64,000 nucleotides of DNA. It comes from Ilumatobacteraceae bacterium (lineage in GTDB: Bacteria; Actinomycetota; Acidimicrobiia; Acidimicrobiales; Ilumatobacteraceae). The stretch is from NCBI GenBank assembly GCA_022843125.1, contig JALHOG010000019.1, positions 1-64,000 of the forward strand, in the 5' to 3' direction. A model generated the notes under the pieces. That model did not search any database. It was not told the origin of the DNA and was given only the letters and a program-made list of their open reading frames with translations. A program made the position numbers and the translations under genes. Below, in pieces: positions 43,637-51,511 of the stretch (its first letter is position 1; every line of letters begins with the position of its first letter).

Positions 43637-44700
43637 GCCTCGCACTCCAACGTTCGCGGTCCCCGATCACCGGTCGGGTGGTCCGGACGCGGCGGATCTC
43701 GGTCCGCCTCGACGGGCGCGCGATCGGCCTCAGCGGTGTGCTCGCAGCGGCGATCGTCGCCATCGGGTGCTGGTCGATCAGCGTCGGGGACTTCCCGATC
43801 CCGATCTCCGAGGTGGTGCGTGCGGTGTTCGCGACCGCATCCGACGATGCGGAGTTCATCGTCCAGACGTTGCGCCTGCCGCGGGTCCTCACGGCGATCA
43901 TGGTCGGCGCCGCGTTCGCGATCTCGGGCGGGATCTTCCAGTCGCTCGCCAACAACCCGCTGGCGTCGCCCGACATCGTCGGGTTCAACTCGGGCGCCGC
44001 GCTCGGCGCCGTGTTCATGATCGTGCTCGTCGAGGGCGCGGGCAGCCTCGAGGTGTCGTTCGGCGCGATCGTCGGCGGCGTGGGCACGGCGGTGCTGGTG
44101 TACGTGTTCGCCTACAAGCGGGGCGTCCACGGCTACCGCCTGATCCTCGTCGGCATCGGGATCGGCTTCGCCGTGTCCGCGGTCGTGAACTATCTGATCA
44201 CCCGGGCGCAGATCTACGAGGCGCAGCGCGCTGCGGTCTGGCTCACCGGATCGCTCAACGGGCGCGGGTGGGAACACGTCCGCCCGGTGGGCTTCGGCCT
44301 GCTGGTGTTGGTGCCGATCGCAGCGGTGCTCGCCCGCCGGCTGCGGTTGCTCGAGCTCGGCCCGGACACCGCGGCCGCACTCGGGGTGCGCGTCGGTCGG
44401 GCCCGCCTCGGTCTGGTGCTCGTCGGCATCGCACTCGCAGCGCTCGCCACCGCATCCGCCGGGCCGATCGCCTTCATCGCGCTCGTGTCGCCCCCGATCG
44501 CCCGGCGGCTCGTCCGCTCGCCCGGCTTCACGCTCGTGCCGACAGCGCTGGTCGGTGCCCTCCTGACGGTGACGGCCGATCTGGTGGCGCGGCGCATCAT
44601 GGCCCCCACCGAGCTGCCGGTCGGCATCGCCACGGCGGTGATCGGCGCGCCGTACCTCCTCTGGCTGTTGACCCGCGAGATCCGAACGGGAGCGATGTGA
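43633..44700 (+). CDS. FecCD-family iron-siderophore ABC permease (second)
   Basis: A 355-residue FecCD permease, partner of the preceding one. 'LRLPRVLTAIMVGAAFAISGGIFQSLANNPLASPDIVGFNSGA' (in pieces), 'WLTGSLNGRGWEHV' and 'GPIAFIALVSPPIARRL' are typical. The GTG start overlaps the first permease stop, and the ATPase GTG overlaps its end. With the ATPase this makes a complete heterodimeric importer except for the binding protein, several of which are encoded further along. Confidence 0.9.
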   Translation: MSLALQRSRSPITGRVVRTRRISVRLDGRAIGLSGVLAAAIVAIGCWSISVGDFPIPISEVVRAVFATASDDAEFIVQTLRLPRVLTAIMVGAAFAISGGIFQSLANNPLASPDIVGFNSGAALGAVFMIVLVEGAGSLEVSFGAIVGGVGTAVLVYVFAYKRGVHGYRLILVGIGIGFAVSAVVNYLITRAQIYEAQRAAVWLTGSLNGRGWEHVRPVGFGLLVLVPIAAVLARRLRLLELGPDTAAALGVRVGRARLGLVLVGIALAALATASAGPIAFIALVSPPIARRLVRSPGFTLVPTALVGALLTVTADLVARRIMAPTELPVGIATAVIGAPYLLWLLTREIRTGAM

Positions 44701-45539
44701 ACCCCTCCGACCCGCCACGCCTCAGCGGCGCCGACCTCCGCCTCGCCTATGACGACCGTGTGATCACCGACGGCCTGTCGGTCGACATCCCCGACGGTGT
44801 GATCACGGCGATCGTCGGCGCGAACGCGTGCGGCAAGTCGACGTTGCTGCGTGCGCTCGCCCGCCTGCTCAAGCCCCATCGTGGGCGGGTCCTGCTCGAC
44901 GGTCACGAGATCCACTCGATCAAGACCAAGGAGGTGGCGCGTCGCCTCGGTCTGCTGCCCCAGTCGCCGATCGCGCCCGAGGGGATCACCGTGGGAGACC
45001 TGGTGGCCCGCGGCCGCTCGCCGCACCAGAAGCTGCTGCAGCAGTGGTCGGAGGCCGACGAGTCGGCGGTGGTGGCGGCGCTCACCGCCACCAACACGAT
45101 CGAACTCGCCGATCGCGCGGTCGACGAGCTGTCGGGTGGGCAGCGTCAGCGGGTCTGGATCGCGATGGCGCTCGCCCAGGAGACGCCGATCCTGCTGCTC
45201 GACGAGCCCACCACGTTCCTCGACATCGCGCACCAGATCGAGGTGCTCGATCTCGTCGCCGACCTCAACGAGCGACGGGCGGCGACGGTCGTGATGGTGC
45301 TCCACGATCTCAACCAGGCCTGCCGGTACGCCCACCACGTGATCGCGATGAACGGGGGAGCGGTCGCGGCCGCCGGTGCCCCCCACGACGTGATCACCGC
45401 CGAGCTCGTGCGCGACGTGTTCGGCCTCGAGTGCATCGTCGTCGACGACCCGGTGTCGGGCACGCCGATGGTCGTGCCGTCGGCGCGCCGCTCCCAGCGG
45501 TACGGGCGGGTTCGTCGCCACGCTGCGGCGACCAGCTAG
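44697..45539 (+). CDS. Iron-siderophore ABC transporter ATP-binding protein (FecE/FepC-like)
   Basis: A 280-residue ABC ATPase: Walker A 'GANACGKSTLL', Q-loop 'LLPQSPIAPEGITVGDLVARGRSPHQ' (the 'V..GR.PH' piece is diagnostic of FepC/FecE), signature 'LSGGQRQRVWIAMALAQ', Walker B 'LLLDEPTTFLD', switch 'VLHDLNQACRYAHHV'. GTG 44697 overlaps the permease stop. Walker A has Ala-Cys where Gly-Ser/Cys is common, which is usual for this class. Confidence 0.93.
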   Translation: MNPSDPPRLSGADLRLAYDDRVITDGLSVDIPDGVITAIVGANACGKSTLLRALARLLKPHRGRVLLDGHEIHSIKTKEVARRLGLLPQSPIAPEGITVGDLVARGRSPHQKLLQQWSEADESAVVAALTATNTIELADRAVDELSGGQRQRVWIAMALAQETPILLLDEPTTFLDIAHQIEVLDLVADLNERRAATVVMVLHDLNQACRYAHHVIAMNGGAVAAAGAPHDVITAELVRDVFGLECIVVDDPVSGTPMVVPSARRSQRYGRVRRHAAATS

Positions 45540-45549
45540 CGTTCGCATC

Positions 45550-45681
45550 CGACGAAGGGGAGTAGCCCGCTTCGCCACCGGTCGACATGCTGGCCCCGAT
45601 ACCTGGGCCCGGTCGGTGGGCCCGCAGTGATGCGGGTGGGCGAGACCTTCGGCCAACGACGCCATCGTCGCGGCCGAGGTC
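45550..45681 (+). ncRNA. Manganese riboswitch (yybP-ykoY type)
   Basis: The leader of the UPF0016 gene contains both signature strands: AAGGGGAGTAGC (from 45556) and GGGCGAGACC (about 45638-45647). Stem P1 is CGAAGG (45553-45558) with CCTTCG (45646-45651). A competing hairpin, GACCTTCGGCC (45644-45654) with GGCCGAGGTC (45672-45681), reuses the 3' strand of P1 and encloses CGACG-CCAT-CGTCG. Mn2+ binding should hold P1 and prevent the second hairpin, switching expression on. No T-run follows, so control may be Rho-dependent or at translation. Confidence 0.85.
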
Positions 45682-45742
45682 TTCCGTGGAGTCCCGGTCG
45701 TGTGGACGTCGATCATCGACCGCCAGCCACCAGGGAGCCCAC

Positions 45743-46327
45743 ATGTCCATCACCGATCTGCTGCGAGCGTTCGCCACCGTCTTCCCGGCCGAACTCCCCG
45801 ACAAGACGATGATCGCAACCGTCGTCCTCGTGGCCCGCTTCCGGCGTCCGCTGTGGGTGTGGTGCGGCGCGGTCGCTGCGTTCACGATCCACGTCACGGT
45901 CGCGGTTGCGGCCGGGAGTGCGATCAGCCTGCTGCCCGACGCGGTGGTCGGCGGCGTGGTCGCCGCCATGTTCGCCACCGGCTCGATCGTCCTGTTCAGG
46001 TCGGCCCGCTCGGGGAGCGAAGCGCTCGACAGCGACGAACCCGAGGCCGAGACCACGCCTCGCGCGGCAGTGCTCGGCAGCTTCGCGCTGGTCGCGCTCG
46101 CGGAGTGGGGCGACCTGACGCAGCTCGCGACTGCCGGGTTGGCCGCGCGCAGCGACGATCCGATCGCGGTCTGGTTCGGTGCACTCGCCGCGCTCGCGTC
46201 GGTTGCCGCGATCGCCGCGACGTTCGGCAGACAGATCGTGGCCCGGGTCCCGATCCACCGCATCAACTACATCGCTTCGGCCGTCTTCGCCGCGCTCGCG
46301 CTCTGGACCCTCATCGAGCTCGCCTGA
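45743..46327 (+). CDS. UPF0016/GDT1 (TMEM165)-family manganese exporter
   Basis: A 194-residue membrane protein with two copies of the family motif: 'AELPDKTMIATVVLVAR' and 'VALAEWGDLTQLATAGLAAR' (E-x-G-D-[KR/L]-[ST] type), each followed by hydrophobic helices. Family members move Mn2+/Ca2+ across membranes, and bacterial relatives export manganese. The preceding Mn riboswitch agrees with that role: it would be induced when manganese is in excess. ATG 45743 has AGGGAG 5 nt upstream; the track start lies inside the riboswitch. Confidence 0.9.
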   Translation: MSITDLLRAFATVFPAELPDKTMIATVVLVARFRRPLWVWCGAVAAFTIHVTVAVAAGSAISLLPDAVVGGVVAAMFATGSIVLFRSARSGSEALDSDEPEAETTPRAAVLGSFALVALAEWGDLTQLATAGLAARSDDPIAVWFGALAALASVAAIAATFGRQIVARVPIHRINYIASAVFAALALWTLIELA

Positions 46328-46360
46328 CCCGTTCCTGTCACCGATGTCCCGAGACGACGC

Positions 46361-47635
46361 TCAGGGCCCGAGCAGCGCGGCGGGCACCACGGCGATGCCG
46401 TCGGGTCGGCGATACGCGTGTGCTCCCGTCGTGACGACGACGGCATCGAGCAGATCCGTCCCGAGCCGGTTGCGTAGCCAGCGGAGGTGCCGTACGTCGT
46501 CGTCGGTCACGGTCGGAGAGAGCTTCACTTCGATGCCGAGACACCGACCATCGCGACGTTCCACGATCAGATCGATTTCGCGCTCGCCCCGGTGGGTGCG
46601 GAAGTGGGCCACCCGCGCTTCCGAGCGCTGCGCATACACCCGCACGCTGAGCGTCACGAGTGATTCGAACAGTGCTCCGAGGAACGGTCCGTCACGGAAC
46701 GCGCTCGTGCTTCGGTCATCGCCCGAGAGCAGTGCCTCCTCGTCGAGGCCGAGCAGCGCTACTGCGAGCGCAGGATCGGCCAGGTGGTGCTTGGGGGACG
46801 CAGCCAGCTCGTTGAGATGGGCGTTGGATGGCAGCCACGCGGGCAGCGCGTCGAGGATGAACAGCCGCTCCAGCGCATCGCGATAGGACGTCAACGTCGT
46901 GCGCGAGGGCTGTGCTCGAACGCCCGGGTTCGCCGCGCCGGCGATCTTCGCGTACGCCGTCGTGGTCGCGGTGGCGGCGCCGTATGCGGCCATCCAGCGC
47001 TGGAGTCTGTTCGGGTTCCGGATCTTCGAGCCGGTCTCCTCGATGTCGCGATCGACGTAGCTGTCGAGTTGCGCTCTCCTGATGCGAGGCGACAGCGGCC
47101 GAATTCCGGGGAAGCCGGAGGCGACGATCTCGTTGGCATAGACCCTCAGATCGGCGGGTGACTCGCCGGCCAGCGCCGGTCGTCCTCCGGTGAGGAGATC
47201 GGCGAGGCTCACCGACGGCTGGAAGCCGCGTTCGGACAACGCGAGTGGCCGCATCCGTACCCGGAGGATCCGGCCGGCGCCCGAGTGCCGGCCGGGGTCA
47301 TCCTGCGACGCTGAGCCGGTGAGGAGGAACTGGCCTGGTTTCGCGCCGGCATCGACCGCCCGCCGGACCACGTCCCAGGTGGCTGGCAGGTGCTGCCATT
47401 CGTCGAGGAGCACCCGGCGTCCATCCAGGAGTCGTCGAGGATCCGCCTCGAGCAACGCCCGGTCCGTCGGTGACTCGAGACGGAACTCGTGATCGACCCG
47501 TTCGGCAGCCGTGGCACTCTTGCCCACGCCCTTCGCGCCTTCGAGGGAGACGGCAGCCGCGCCCGCCAGCAGTTCGTCGAGTTCCGTATCGATCACCCGG
47601 CGGTCGTAGTGACGAGCACGAAGGCTACTGCTCAT
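46361..47635 (-). CDS. DUF4143/AAA_14 ATPase
   Basis: A 424-residue AAA-type protein. Walker A is 'LEGAKGVGKSATAAER' (~30-45), Walker B 'RRVLLDEWQHLP' (~75), and sensor 'QFLLTGSAS' (~100). The C-terminal half is the DUF4143 domain ('FLGALFESLVTLSVRVYAQ', 'VAHFRTHRGEREIDLIVE', 'GIEVKLSPTV') with an endonuclease-like E-x-D...E-x-K pattern. Such genes are common accessory genes of unknown role. ATG 47635 is used; the track extends to 47764 through three 23-bp repeats, which is unlikely to be coding. It interrupts the iron cluster, which suggests later insertion. Confidence 0.85.
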   Translation of the reverse strand: MSSSLRARHYDRRVIDTELDELLAGAAAVSLEGAKGVGKSATAAERVDHEFRLESPTDRALLEADPRRLLDGRRVLLDEWQHLPATWDVVRRAVDAGAKPGQFLLTGSASQDDPGRHSGAGRILRVRMRPLALSERGFQPSVSLADLLTGGRPALAGESPADLRVYANEIVASGFPGIRPLSPRIRRAQLDSYVDRDIEETGSKIRNPNRLQRWMAAYGAATATTTAYAKIAGAANPGVRAQPSRTTLTSYRDALERLFILDALPAWLPSNAHLNELAASPKHHLADPALAVALLGLDEEALLSGDDRSTSAFRDGPFLGALFESLVTLSVRVYAQRSEARVAHFRTHRGEREIDLIVERRDGRCLGIEVKLSPTVTDDDVRHLRWLRNRLGTDLLDAVVVTTGAHAYRRPDGIAVVPAALLGP

Positions 47636-47657
47636 TCGACCAGCGTATCGCATGTAT

Positions 47658-47726
47658 TGGACAAACTCGGGATCTTCTACTGGACATTCTCGGGCGATCG
47701 CACTGGACGTCCTCGGGCAGTAGTAC
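47658..47726. repeat. Three 23-bp direct repeats upstream of the DUF4143 ATPase
   Basis: Cores TGGACAAACTCGGG (47658), TGGACATTCTCGGG (47681) and TGGACGTCCTCGGG (47704) recur every 23 bp exactly; each unit ends in AC. The period is not a multiple of three, so the repeat is not selected as protein. It lies between the divergent ATPase and iron-binding genes and could be an operator array. Confidence 0.8.
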
Positions 47727-47812
47727 GTCTCCTCCGGCTCGACACATCGTCCTCGGCGCCGCACCGGTCGTCGCCACCTCTGGGCAGTCGCGTTGGGCTC
47801 TTTGCGGCCTCC

Positions 47813-47842
47813 TTGACGTCAATTGTAAAGCAATCCTAATCT
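47813..47842 (+). promoter_or_regulatory. Promoter of the first iron-binding lipoprotein, weak IdeR-like box
   Basis: TTGACG (47813-47818), 18 bp, TAATCT (47837-47842), which ends 7 nt before ATG 47850. TAAAG-CAAT-CCTAA (47826-47839) has one good half of the IdeR-like palindrome in the same place, overlapping the -10, as in the other three promoters. Confidence 0.5.
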
Positions 47843-47849
47843 CCTGGTC

Positions 47850-48884
47850 ATGGTGACCCGCCGCGTCGTTCCCGTGCTCGTCGTCCCCCTCCTCGTCGTG
47901 GGAGCCGTCGCATGCGGTGGCGGAACGACCGACTCCGAGGTGCCGGCCGCCGAACCAACCACACCGGCGACGTCGATGGCGACGCCGGCGACCACCGCAG
48001 CCGAGGTGGCCGGGGCGACCAGGACGATCGAGACCATCGACGGGCCTGTCGAGGTGCCGGCCGAGCCACAGCGCATCGTCGCTCTGCAGGACCAGAACGC
48101 GATGCTCCCGCTGCTCGAGCTCGGGGTCGTCCCCGTCGCGTCTGCGGGCGTCGTCGGGCCCGATGGCGATGGCGTGTTCCGTCGGGTCGACGACTTCGAC
48201 ACCAGCGCGATCGCCTGGATCGGCGACATCACCGAGCCCAACATCGAGGCGGTGGCCGAACAGCGACCCGACCTCATCGTCGGCGATGCGTTCAGCGGTT
48301 CGGACCAACTCGACCAGTTGCGCGGAATCGCGCCGGTGGTGCGCATCGATCCGTTCGGGCGGCCGCTCGTCGACGCGCTCGCACAGTGGGCCGATCTGGT
48401 GGGCCGGAGTGAGCAGGCTGCCGAGTTCCGAGCCGCGTACGACGACCGCGTCGCCGAGGTCGTCGCCGCGATCGGTGATCCGGGCGAGATCACGATCGCG
48501 GTCGTGTCGGCCTACGACGGCGGGTCGCTCTTCTACTACGAAGACGGTGCCCAGGCGACGGCGCAGGTGGTCGACGACCTGGGACTCGATCGCCCCGACA
48601 CTCGCGACCCCGCCGGCGAGTTCAGCGTCGAGACCTTCCCCGAGCACGTCGCCGACTTCGTGGTCGTGCTCGACTACGGCGGGATCGAGGACCCCGACAG
48701 CGACATCGGTGCCTTCGTCGGGTCGCCGCTGTTCCTGGGCCACCCCGCGGTCGCCGCCGGTCAGTGGGCCCGCATCGACGGCACGCAGACCGTCGGGTCG
48801 GGCTGGTCGAAGCTGCAGAACCTCCTCGACGTGCTCGAGCCGCTGCTGACCGACGCCGACCTCGACCGCTCGATCGACCCGTGA
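47850..48884 (+). CDS. Iron-siderophore ABC substrate-binding lipoprotein (first)
   Basis: A 344-residue FepB/FecB-like protein. Signal and lipobox 'VVPLLVVGAVACGGG' put the acylated Cys at ~22. The helical-backbone metal-receptor fold is shown by 'VEVPAEPQRIVALQDQNAMLPLLELG', 'EPNIEAVAEQRPDLIVGD' and 'AEFRAAYDDRVAEVVAAI'. It is translationally coupled (GTGA) to a FhuF-like reductase, so captured ferric siderophore could be imported and reduced. The nearby FecCD/FecE transporter is the likely partner. Confidence 0.88.
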   Translation: MVTRRVVPVLVVPLLVVGAVACGGGTTDSEVPAAEPTTPATSMATPATTAAEVAGATRTIETIDGPVEVPAEPQRIVALQDQNAMLPLLELGVVPVASAGVVGPDGDGVFRRVDDFDTSAIAWIGDITEPNIEAVAEQRPDLIVGDAFSGSDQLDQLRGIAPVVRIDPFGRPLVDALAQWADLVGRSEQAAEFRAAYDDRVAEVVAAIGDPGEITIAVVSAYDGGSLFYYEDGAQATAQVVDDLGLDRPDTRDPAGEFSVETFPEHVADFVVVLDYGGIEDPDSDIGAFVGSPLFLGHPAVAAGQWARIDGTQTVGSGWSKLQNLLDVLEPLLTDADLDRSIDP

Positions 48885-49882
48885 CCGACGTGCACCGCGC
48901 CCGGGTGTACCACGGGGTGGCCCCGACCGGAGGTCCGGGCGAGTGGGCCGCCGCGGTGCTGCAGCAGCGCTACGACCGGTGGGCGGACCACGACGCGGAC
49001 GGCGAACCTGCGCCCGGACGGTGGATGTCGGTCGGTGACGTGGTCGCCGGCGGCTGCCGATGGTTGCGCGAACTGCATCCCACGGTGATGTCGGAGTACA
49101 CCGCCCCGCCCGACACGGCGGCCACCTACCTGGCCGGTTGGTACGCGGGCGCGTTGGCCGATGTGGTCGGGTACGGCCTCGCGACGGCGGGGGCCGGGAT
49201 CGTGCTGCGTCCCGAGGCCGTGCGATTGCGCGTTCACCCGGACGGCTGGGTCGATCGGATCGAGTTGGACTTGCCGACTGCGGTCGTGCCCGACGGGCAC
49301 CCGTGGGCCGGGCGACCCGACGTCGACGTGGTCGACGCCGACGAGATGCTGCGCCGCTGTGTCACCGCGCTGATCGAGGTCGTCGCCCCGATCGTGGACG
49401 GCTGTCACGGCCTGGCCAGGGTCGGGCGGGTCGGGTTGTGGAACGAGGTGGCCGACCATCTCGGGCTGGCGTTCGACGAGGCGGTGCCGGCGGTCGAGTC
49501 GGTGCGCGATCTGTTGCTCGCGTCGGTCGCGGTGCCCGACGTGCCGTGGCGCGCACGGCCGCGCATCGAGATCGTCGACGACGAGGTGCTCGGCCCGGCG
49601 CTGATCCGGCGCAAGGGCGGGTGCTGCCTGGCGTACCAGTGCGACCACGATGCCGGTGCCGACGAGATCGTCGACCCCGACCGGCTCGCGTTTCGTGAGC
49701 GGTTCGGCGCCGACACCCACGGCCCGCACTACTGCACCACCTGCAAGTTCCGCGACCCCGACGACTCACGCGACCGCCAGCTCTTCTGGCGCCGCCTCGA
49801 GTTCCAGCGCCGAACCCCTTCCGGTCACCAAACCGGGGAGGCGGTGCCGCCGAATGGTGACCAGAACGGGGTTGGGGAGTGA
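48881..49882 (+). CDS. FhuF-like (2Fe-2S) siderophore-iron reductase
   Basis: A 333-residue protein. The C-terminal cysteine pattern 'RRKGGCCLAYQC' ... 'HYCTTCKFRDP' matches the Cys-Cys-x(n)-Cys-x2-Cys cluster site of FhuF-type ferric reductases, though an additional Cys follows the pair. FhuF proteins release iron from siderophores in the cytoplasm. GTG 48881 overlaps the binding-protein stop. The last ~20 codons lie within a long imperfect hairpin and look less constrained. A 52-codon gene starts at its last base. Confidence 0.75.
   Translation: MTDVHRARVYHGVAPTGGPGEWAAAVLQQRYDRWADHDADGEPAPGRWMSVGDVVAGGCRWLRELHPTVMSEYTAPPDTAATYLAGWYAGALADVVGYGLATAGAGIVLRPEAVRLRVHPDGWVDRIELDLPTAVVPDGHPWAGRPDVDVVDADEMLRRCVTALIEVVAPIVDGCHGLARVGRVGLWNEVADHLGLAFDEAVPAVESVRDLLLASVAVPDVPWRARPRIEIVDDEVLGPALIRRKGGCCLAYQCDHDAGADEIVDPDRLAFRERFGADTHGPHYCTTCKFRDPDDSRDRQLFWRRLEFQRRTPSGHQTGEAVPPNGDQNGVGE
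49815..49871 (+). other. Long imperfect inverted repeat at the 3' end of the FhuF-like gene
   Basis: CCCCTTCCGGTCACC (49815-49829) pairs with GGTGACCAGAACGGGG (49856-49871), with an inner GGCGG-TG-CCGCC. It could slow or end transcription or protect the upstream mRNA; part is coding. Confidence 0.5.
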
Positions 49883-50040
49883 TGCAGGGGCAGTACGGGA
49901 CGGTGGTCGACCTGCTCGCCGAGCGCAAAATCGACCGTGAGGCTGCGTCGATCTCGCCGCACTGGCGTCGCGACCACACCGACGAAGCCTGGCGTGAGAT
50001 CAAGAGCCAATGGCTCGCCGAACAGGCAGCCGACATCTGA
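49882..50040 (+). CDS. Small 52-residue protein (not in ORF track)
   Basis: ATG 49882 shares one base with the TGA of the FhuF-like gene; the frame runs to TGA 50040. The product begins 'MQGQYGTVVDLLAERKIDRE' and contains 'SPHWRRDHTDEAWREIKSQW', a charged helical protein with three Trp and no Cys. It has no signal peptide. No family recognised. Tight coupling and good codon use support translation; a small partner of the reductase is conceivable. Confidence 0.55.
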   Translation: MQGQYGTVVDLLAERKIDREAASISPHWRRDHTDEAWREIKSQWLAEQAADI

Positions 50041-50060
50041 CGCATGGCGTAGCGTCATGG

Positions 50061-50090
50061 TTGACAGTCAGTATTAGGAGTGCTTAACAT
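50061..50090 (+). promoter_or_regulatory. Iron-regulated promoter with DtxR/IdeR-like box (second operon)
   Basis: TTGACA (50061-50066), 18 bp, TAACAT (50085-50090): near-consensus. TTAGG-AGTG-CTTAA (50074-50087) overlaps the -10. Compared with 42474-42503, -10, spacing and box position are the same. Confidence 0.7.
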
Positions 50091-50134
50091 ACGGCGGACA
50101 TCAGCACGTCACTCGTTCGTGAAACGGAGCACCG

Positions 50135-50398
50135 ATGACACTGCTCACCACGCCCGCCCCTGTCCTCAGACCTGCGCCGCGGCCGCTGACCGCCCGCGAA
50201 CGCCGGATCATCGACGACATCACCCGACGAGAGTTCGTGATCGGCGGGGTTGCGTTGGCGGGCCTGGTCGCCGCCGGTTGCGGCGGCGACGATGCGGACG
50301 GTTCCGCCGACGACGTCTCCGAGACCCGCCCGACGTCGGCCATGTCGATCCTCGACGACATCAGCTCCTGGGCCGACCAGCTCCGCAGCGGCGCCTGA
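50135..50398 (+). CDS. Small Tat-type lipoprotein of unknown function
   Basis: An 87-residue protein. 'DDITRREFVIGGVALAGLVAAGC' (quoted in part) has a twin-Arg and a lipobox Cys near residue 50. Only ~37 residues follow, ending 'ILDDISSWADQLRSGA', so it is a lipid-anchored peptide or, less likely, the truncated start of a binding protein. It is the first gene after an iron-regulated promoter and 58 nt before a complete binding protein with a similar Tat signal. Confidence 0.65.
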   Translation: MTLLTTPAPVLRPAPRPLTARERRIIDDITRREFVIGGVALAGLVAAGCGGDDADGSADDVSETRPTSAMSILDDISSWADQLRSGA

Positions 50399-50456
50399 GC
50401 GTCGTTCGTTCCCAGCTCCCCACGACCACCCGTCACCGTCGAAGGATTCTCCACCC

Positions 50457-51497
50457 ATGCCCGCTGCAATCTGCAACGCCCGCCCCACCAGTCGCATCGA
50501 GATGCGCACTCCGGGCGTCGGTACCGTCCGGCACCTCGACGTCGTCGATGCGGCCACCCGTCGTCAGTTCATCACCATGCTCGCCGCCGCAGGGCTGCTC
50601 ACGGCGTGCGGTGATGACGGTGACGGCGATGGAGCCGGCGTAGGCGACTCCGGCGACACCATCGAGGTCACGAACGCGTTCGGGACGTTCCAAGTGCCGC
50701 TCGCCCCGCAGCGTGTCATCGGGCTGGAGGGTCGTCGCGACTTCGAAACGGCACTTGCGCTCGGCCTGTCACCGATCGCCATCGGGTCCAACGCGATCGA
50801 CGGCGGCGAACTCGCCCCGTTCATCGACTTCGACCTCACCGACGTCGAGGTGATCGAGCAGACCGAGCCGAACCTCGAGCTCATTCTGTCCCTGCGGCCC
50901 GATCTGATCCTGACCCGCAGCAGCAACATCGAGGGGCTCCTCGACGATCTGCGACCCATCGCTCCGCTGATTCCCGTCGCGCCGGATGGTCCCTGGCGGA
51001 CCGATCTCGAAGGCGTCGCAGCCGCGCTCGATCGCACCGAGCGCCTCGCCGAGGTGCTAGCCGCATACGACGAGCAGGTCGATGAGATCCGGACCCGTCA
51101 CGCCGACCGGGTCGACAGCGCCGTGCTCGCCATCGTCCAGTACGTCGCCGGAGACCGCTTCTATTCATCGTCGGCGTCCGGCTTCTACCTGCAGGTCCAG
51201 ACCCTCGCCGACCTGGGTGGCGTTCACCTGCCGTTCCTCGACGGCGGTGGTTCGGTGCTCTTCGACGAGGGCTTCTCGCCAGAGGAGACGGGCCGACTCG
51301 CCGATGCCGACGCGATCCTCGTCATCGGCACCGCCGATGATCATGCGGAACTCGCCGACAGCCCGCTCTGGCAGCAGTTGCCGGCCGTCACGGCGAACCG
51401 GGTCGTCGAGACCGACTTCCGGACCAACTATGGCTCGGTGTACGCCGCGACGGCGTGCCTCGATCTGCTCGACCAGGTGTACGGCACTCTCGCCTGA
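50457..51497 (+). CDS. Iron-siderophore ABC substrate-binding protein (second), Tat lipoprotein
   Basis: A 346-residue FepB-like protein. The twin-Arg signal 'ATRRQFITMLAAAGLLTACG' places the lipid-modified Cys near 47. Binding-fold segments: 'FGTFQVPLAPQRVIGLEGRRD', 'TEPNLELILSLRPDLILT', 'YVAGDRFYSSSASGFYLQ'. A Tat signal implies export after folding or cofactor loading, unlike the Sec-type first protein. ATG 50457 follows GAAGGA by ~10 nt. It precedes the heterodimeric ABC pair. Confidence 0.88.
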   Translation: MPAAICNARPTSRIEMRTPGVGTVRHLDVVDAATRRQFITMLAAAGLLTACGDDGDGDGAGVGDSGDTIEVTNAFGTFQVPLAPQRVIGLEGRRDFETALALGLSPIAIGSNAIDGGELAPFIDFDLTDVEVIEQTEPNLELILSLRPDLILTRSSNIEGLLDDLRPIAPLIPVAPDGPWRTDLEGVAAALDRTERLAEVLAAYDEQVDEIRTRHADRVDSAVLAIVQYVAGDRFYSSSASGFYLQVQTLADLGGVHLPFLDGGGSVLFDEGFSPEETGRLADADAILVIGTADDHAELADSPLWQQLPAVTANRVVETDFRTNYGSVYAATACLDLLDQVYGTLA

Positions 51498-51511
51498 TGC
51501 GCCGCTCGTGA

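Noticed and set aside
47636-47764. 43-residue N-terminal extension of the DUF4143 ATPase
   Set aside because: It runs through three 23-bp repeats with a non-coding period, and the AAA fold begins normally from ATG 47635.
49815-49871. Attachment site or transposon end
   Set aside because: Inverted repeat is imperfect and mostly coding, with no integrase or transposase nearby.
50135-50398. Pseudogene of a siderophore-binding protein
   Set aside because: The frame ends cleanly, and the next gene has its own start, signal and ribosome site; no remnant of the binding domain is seen in between.
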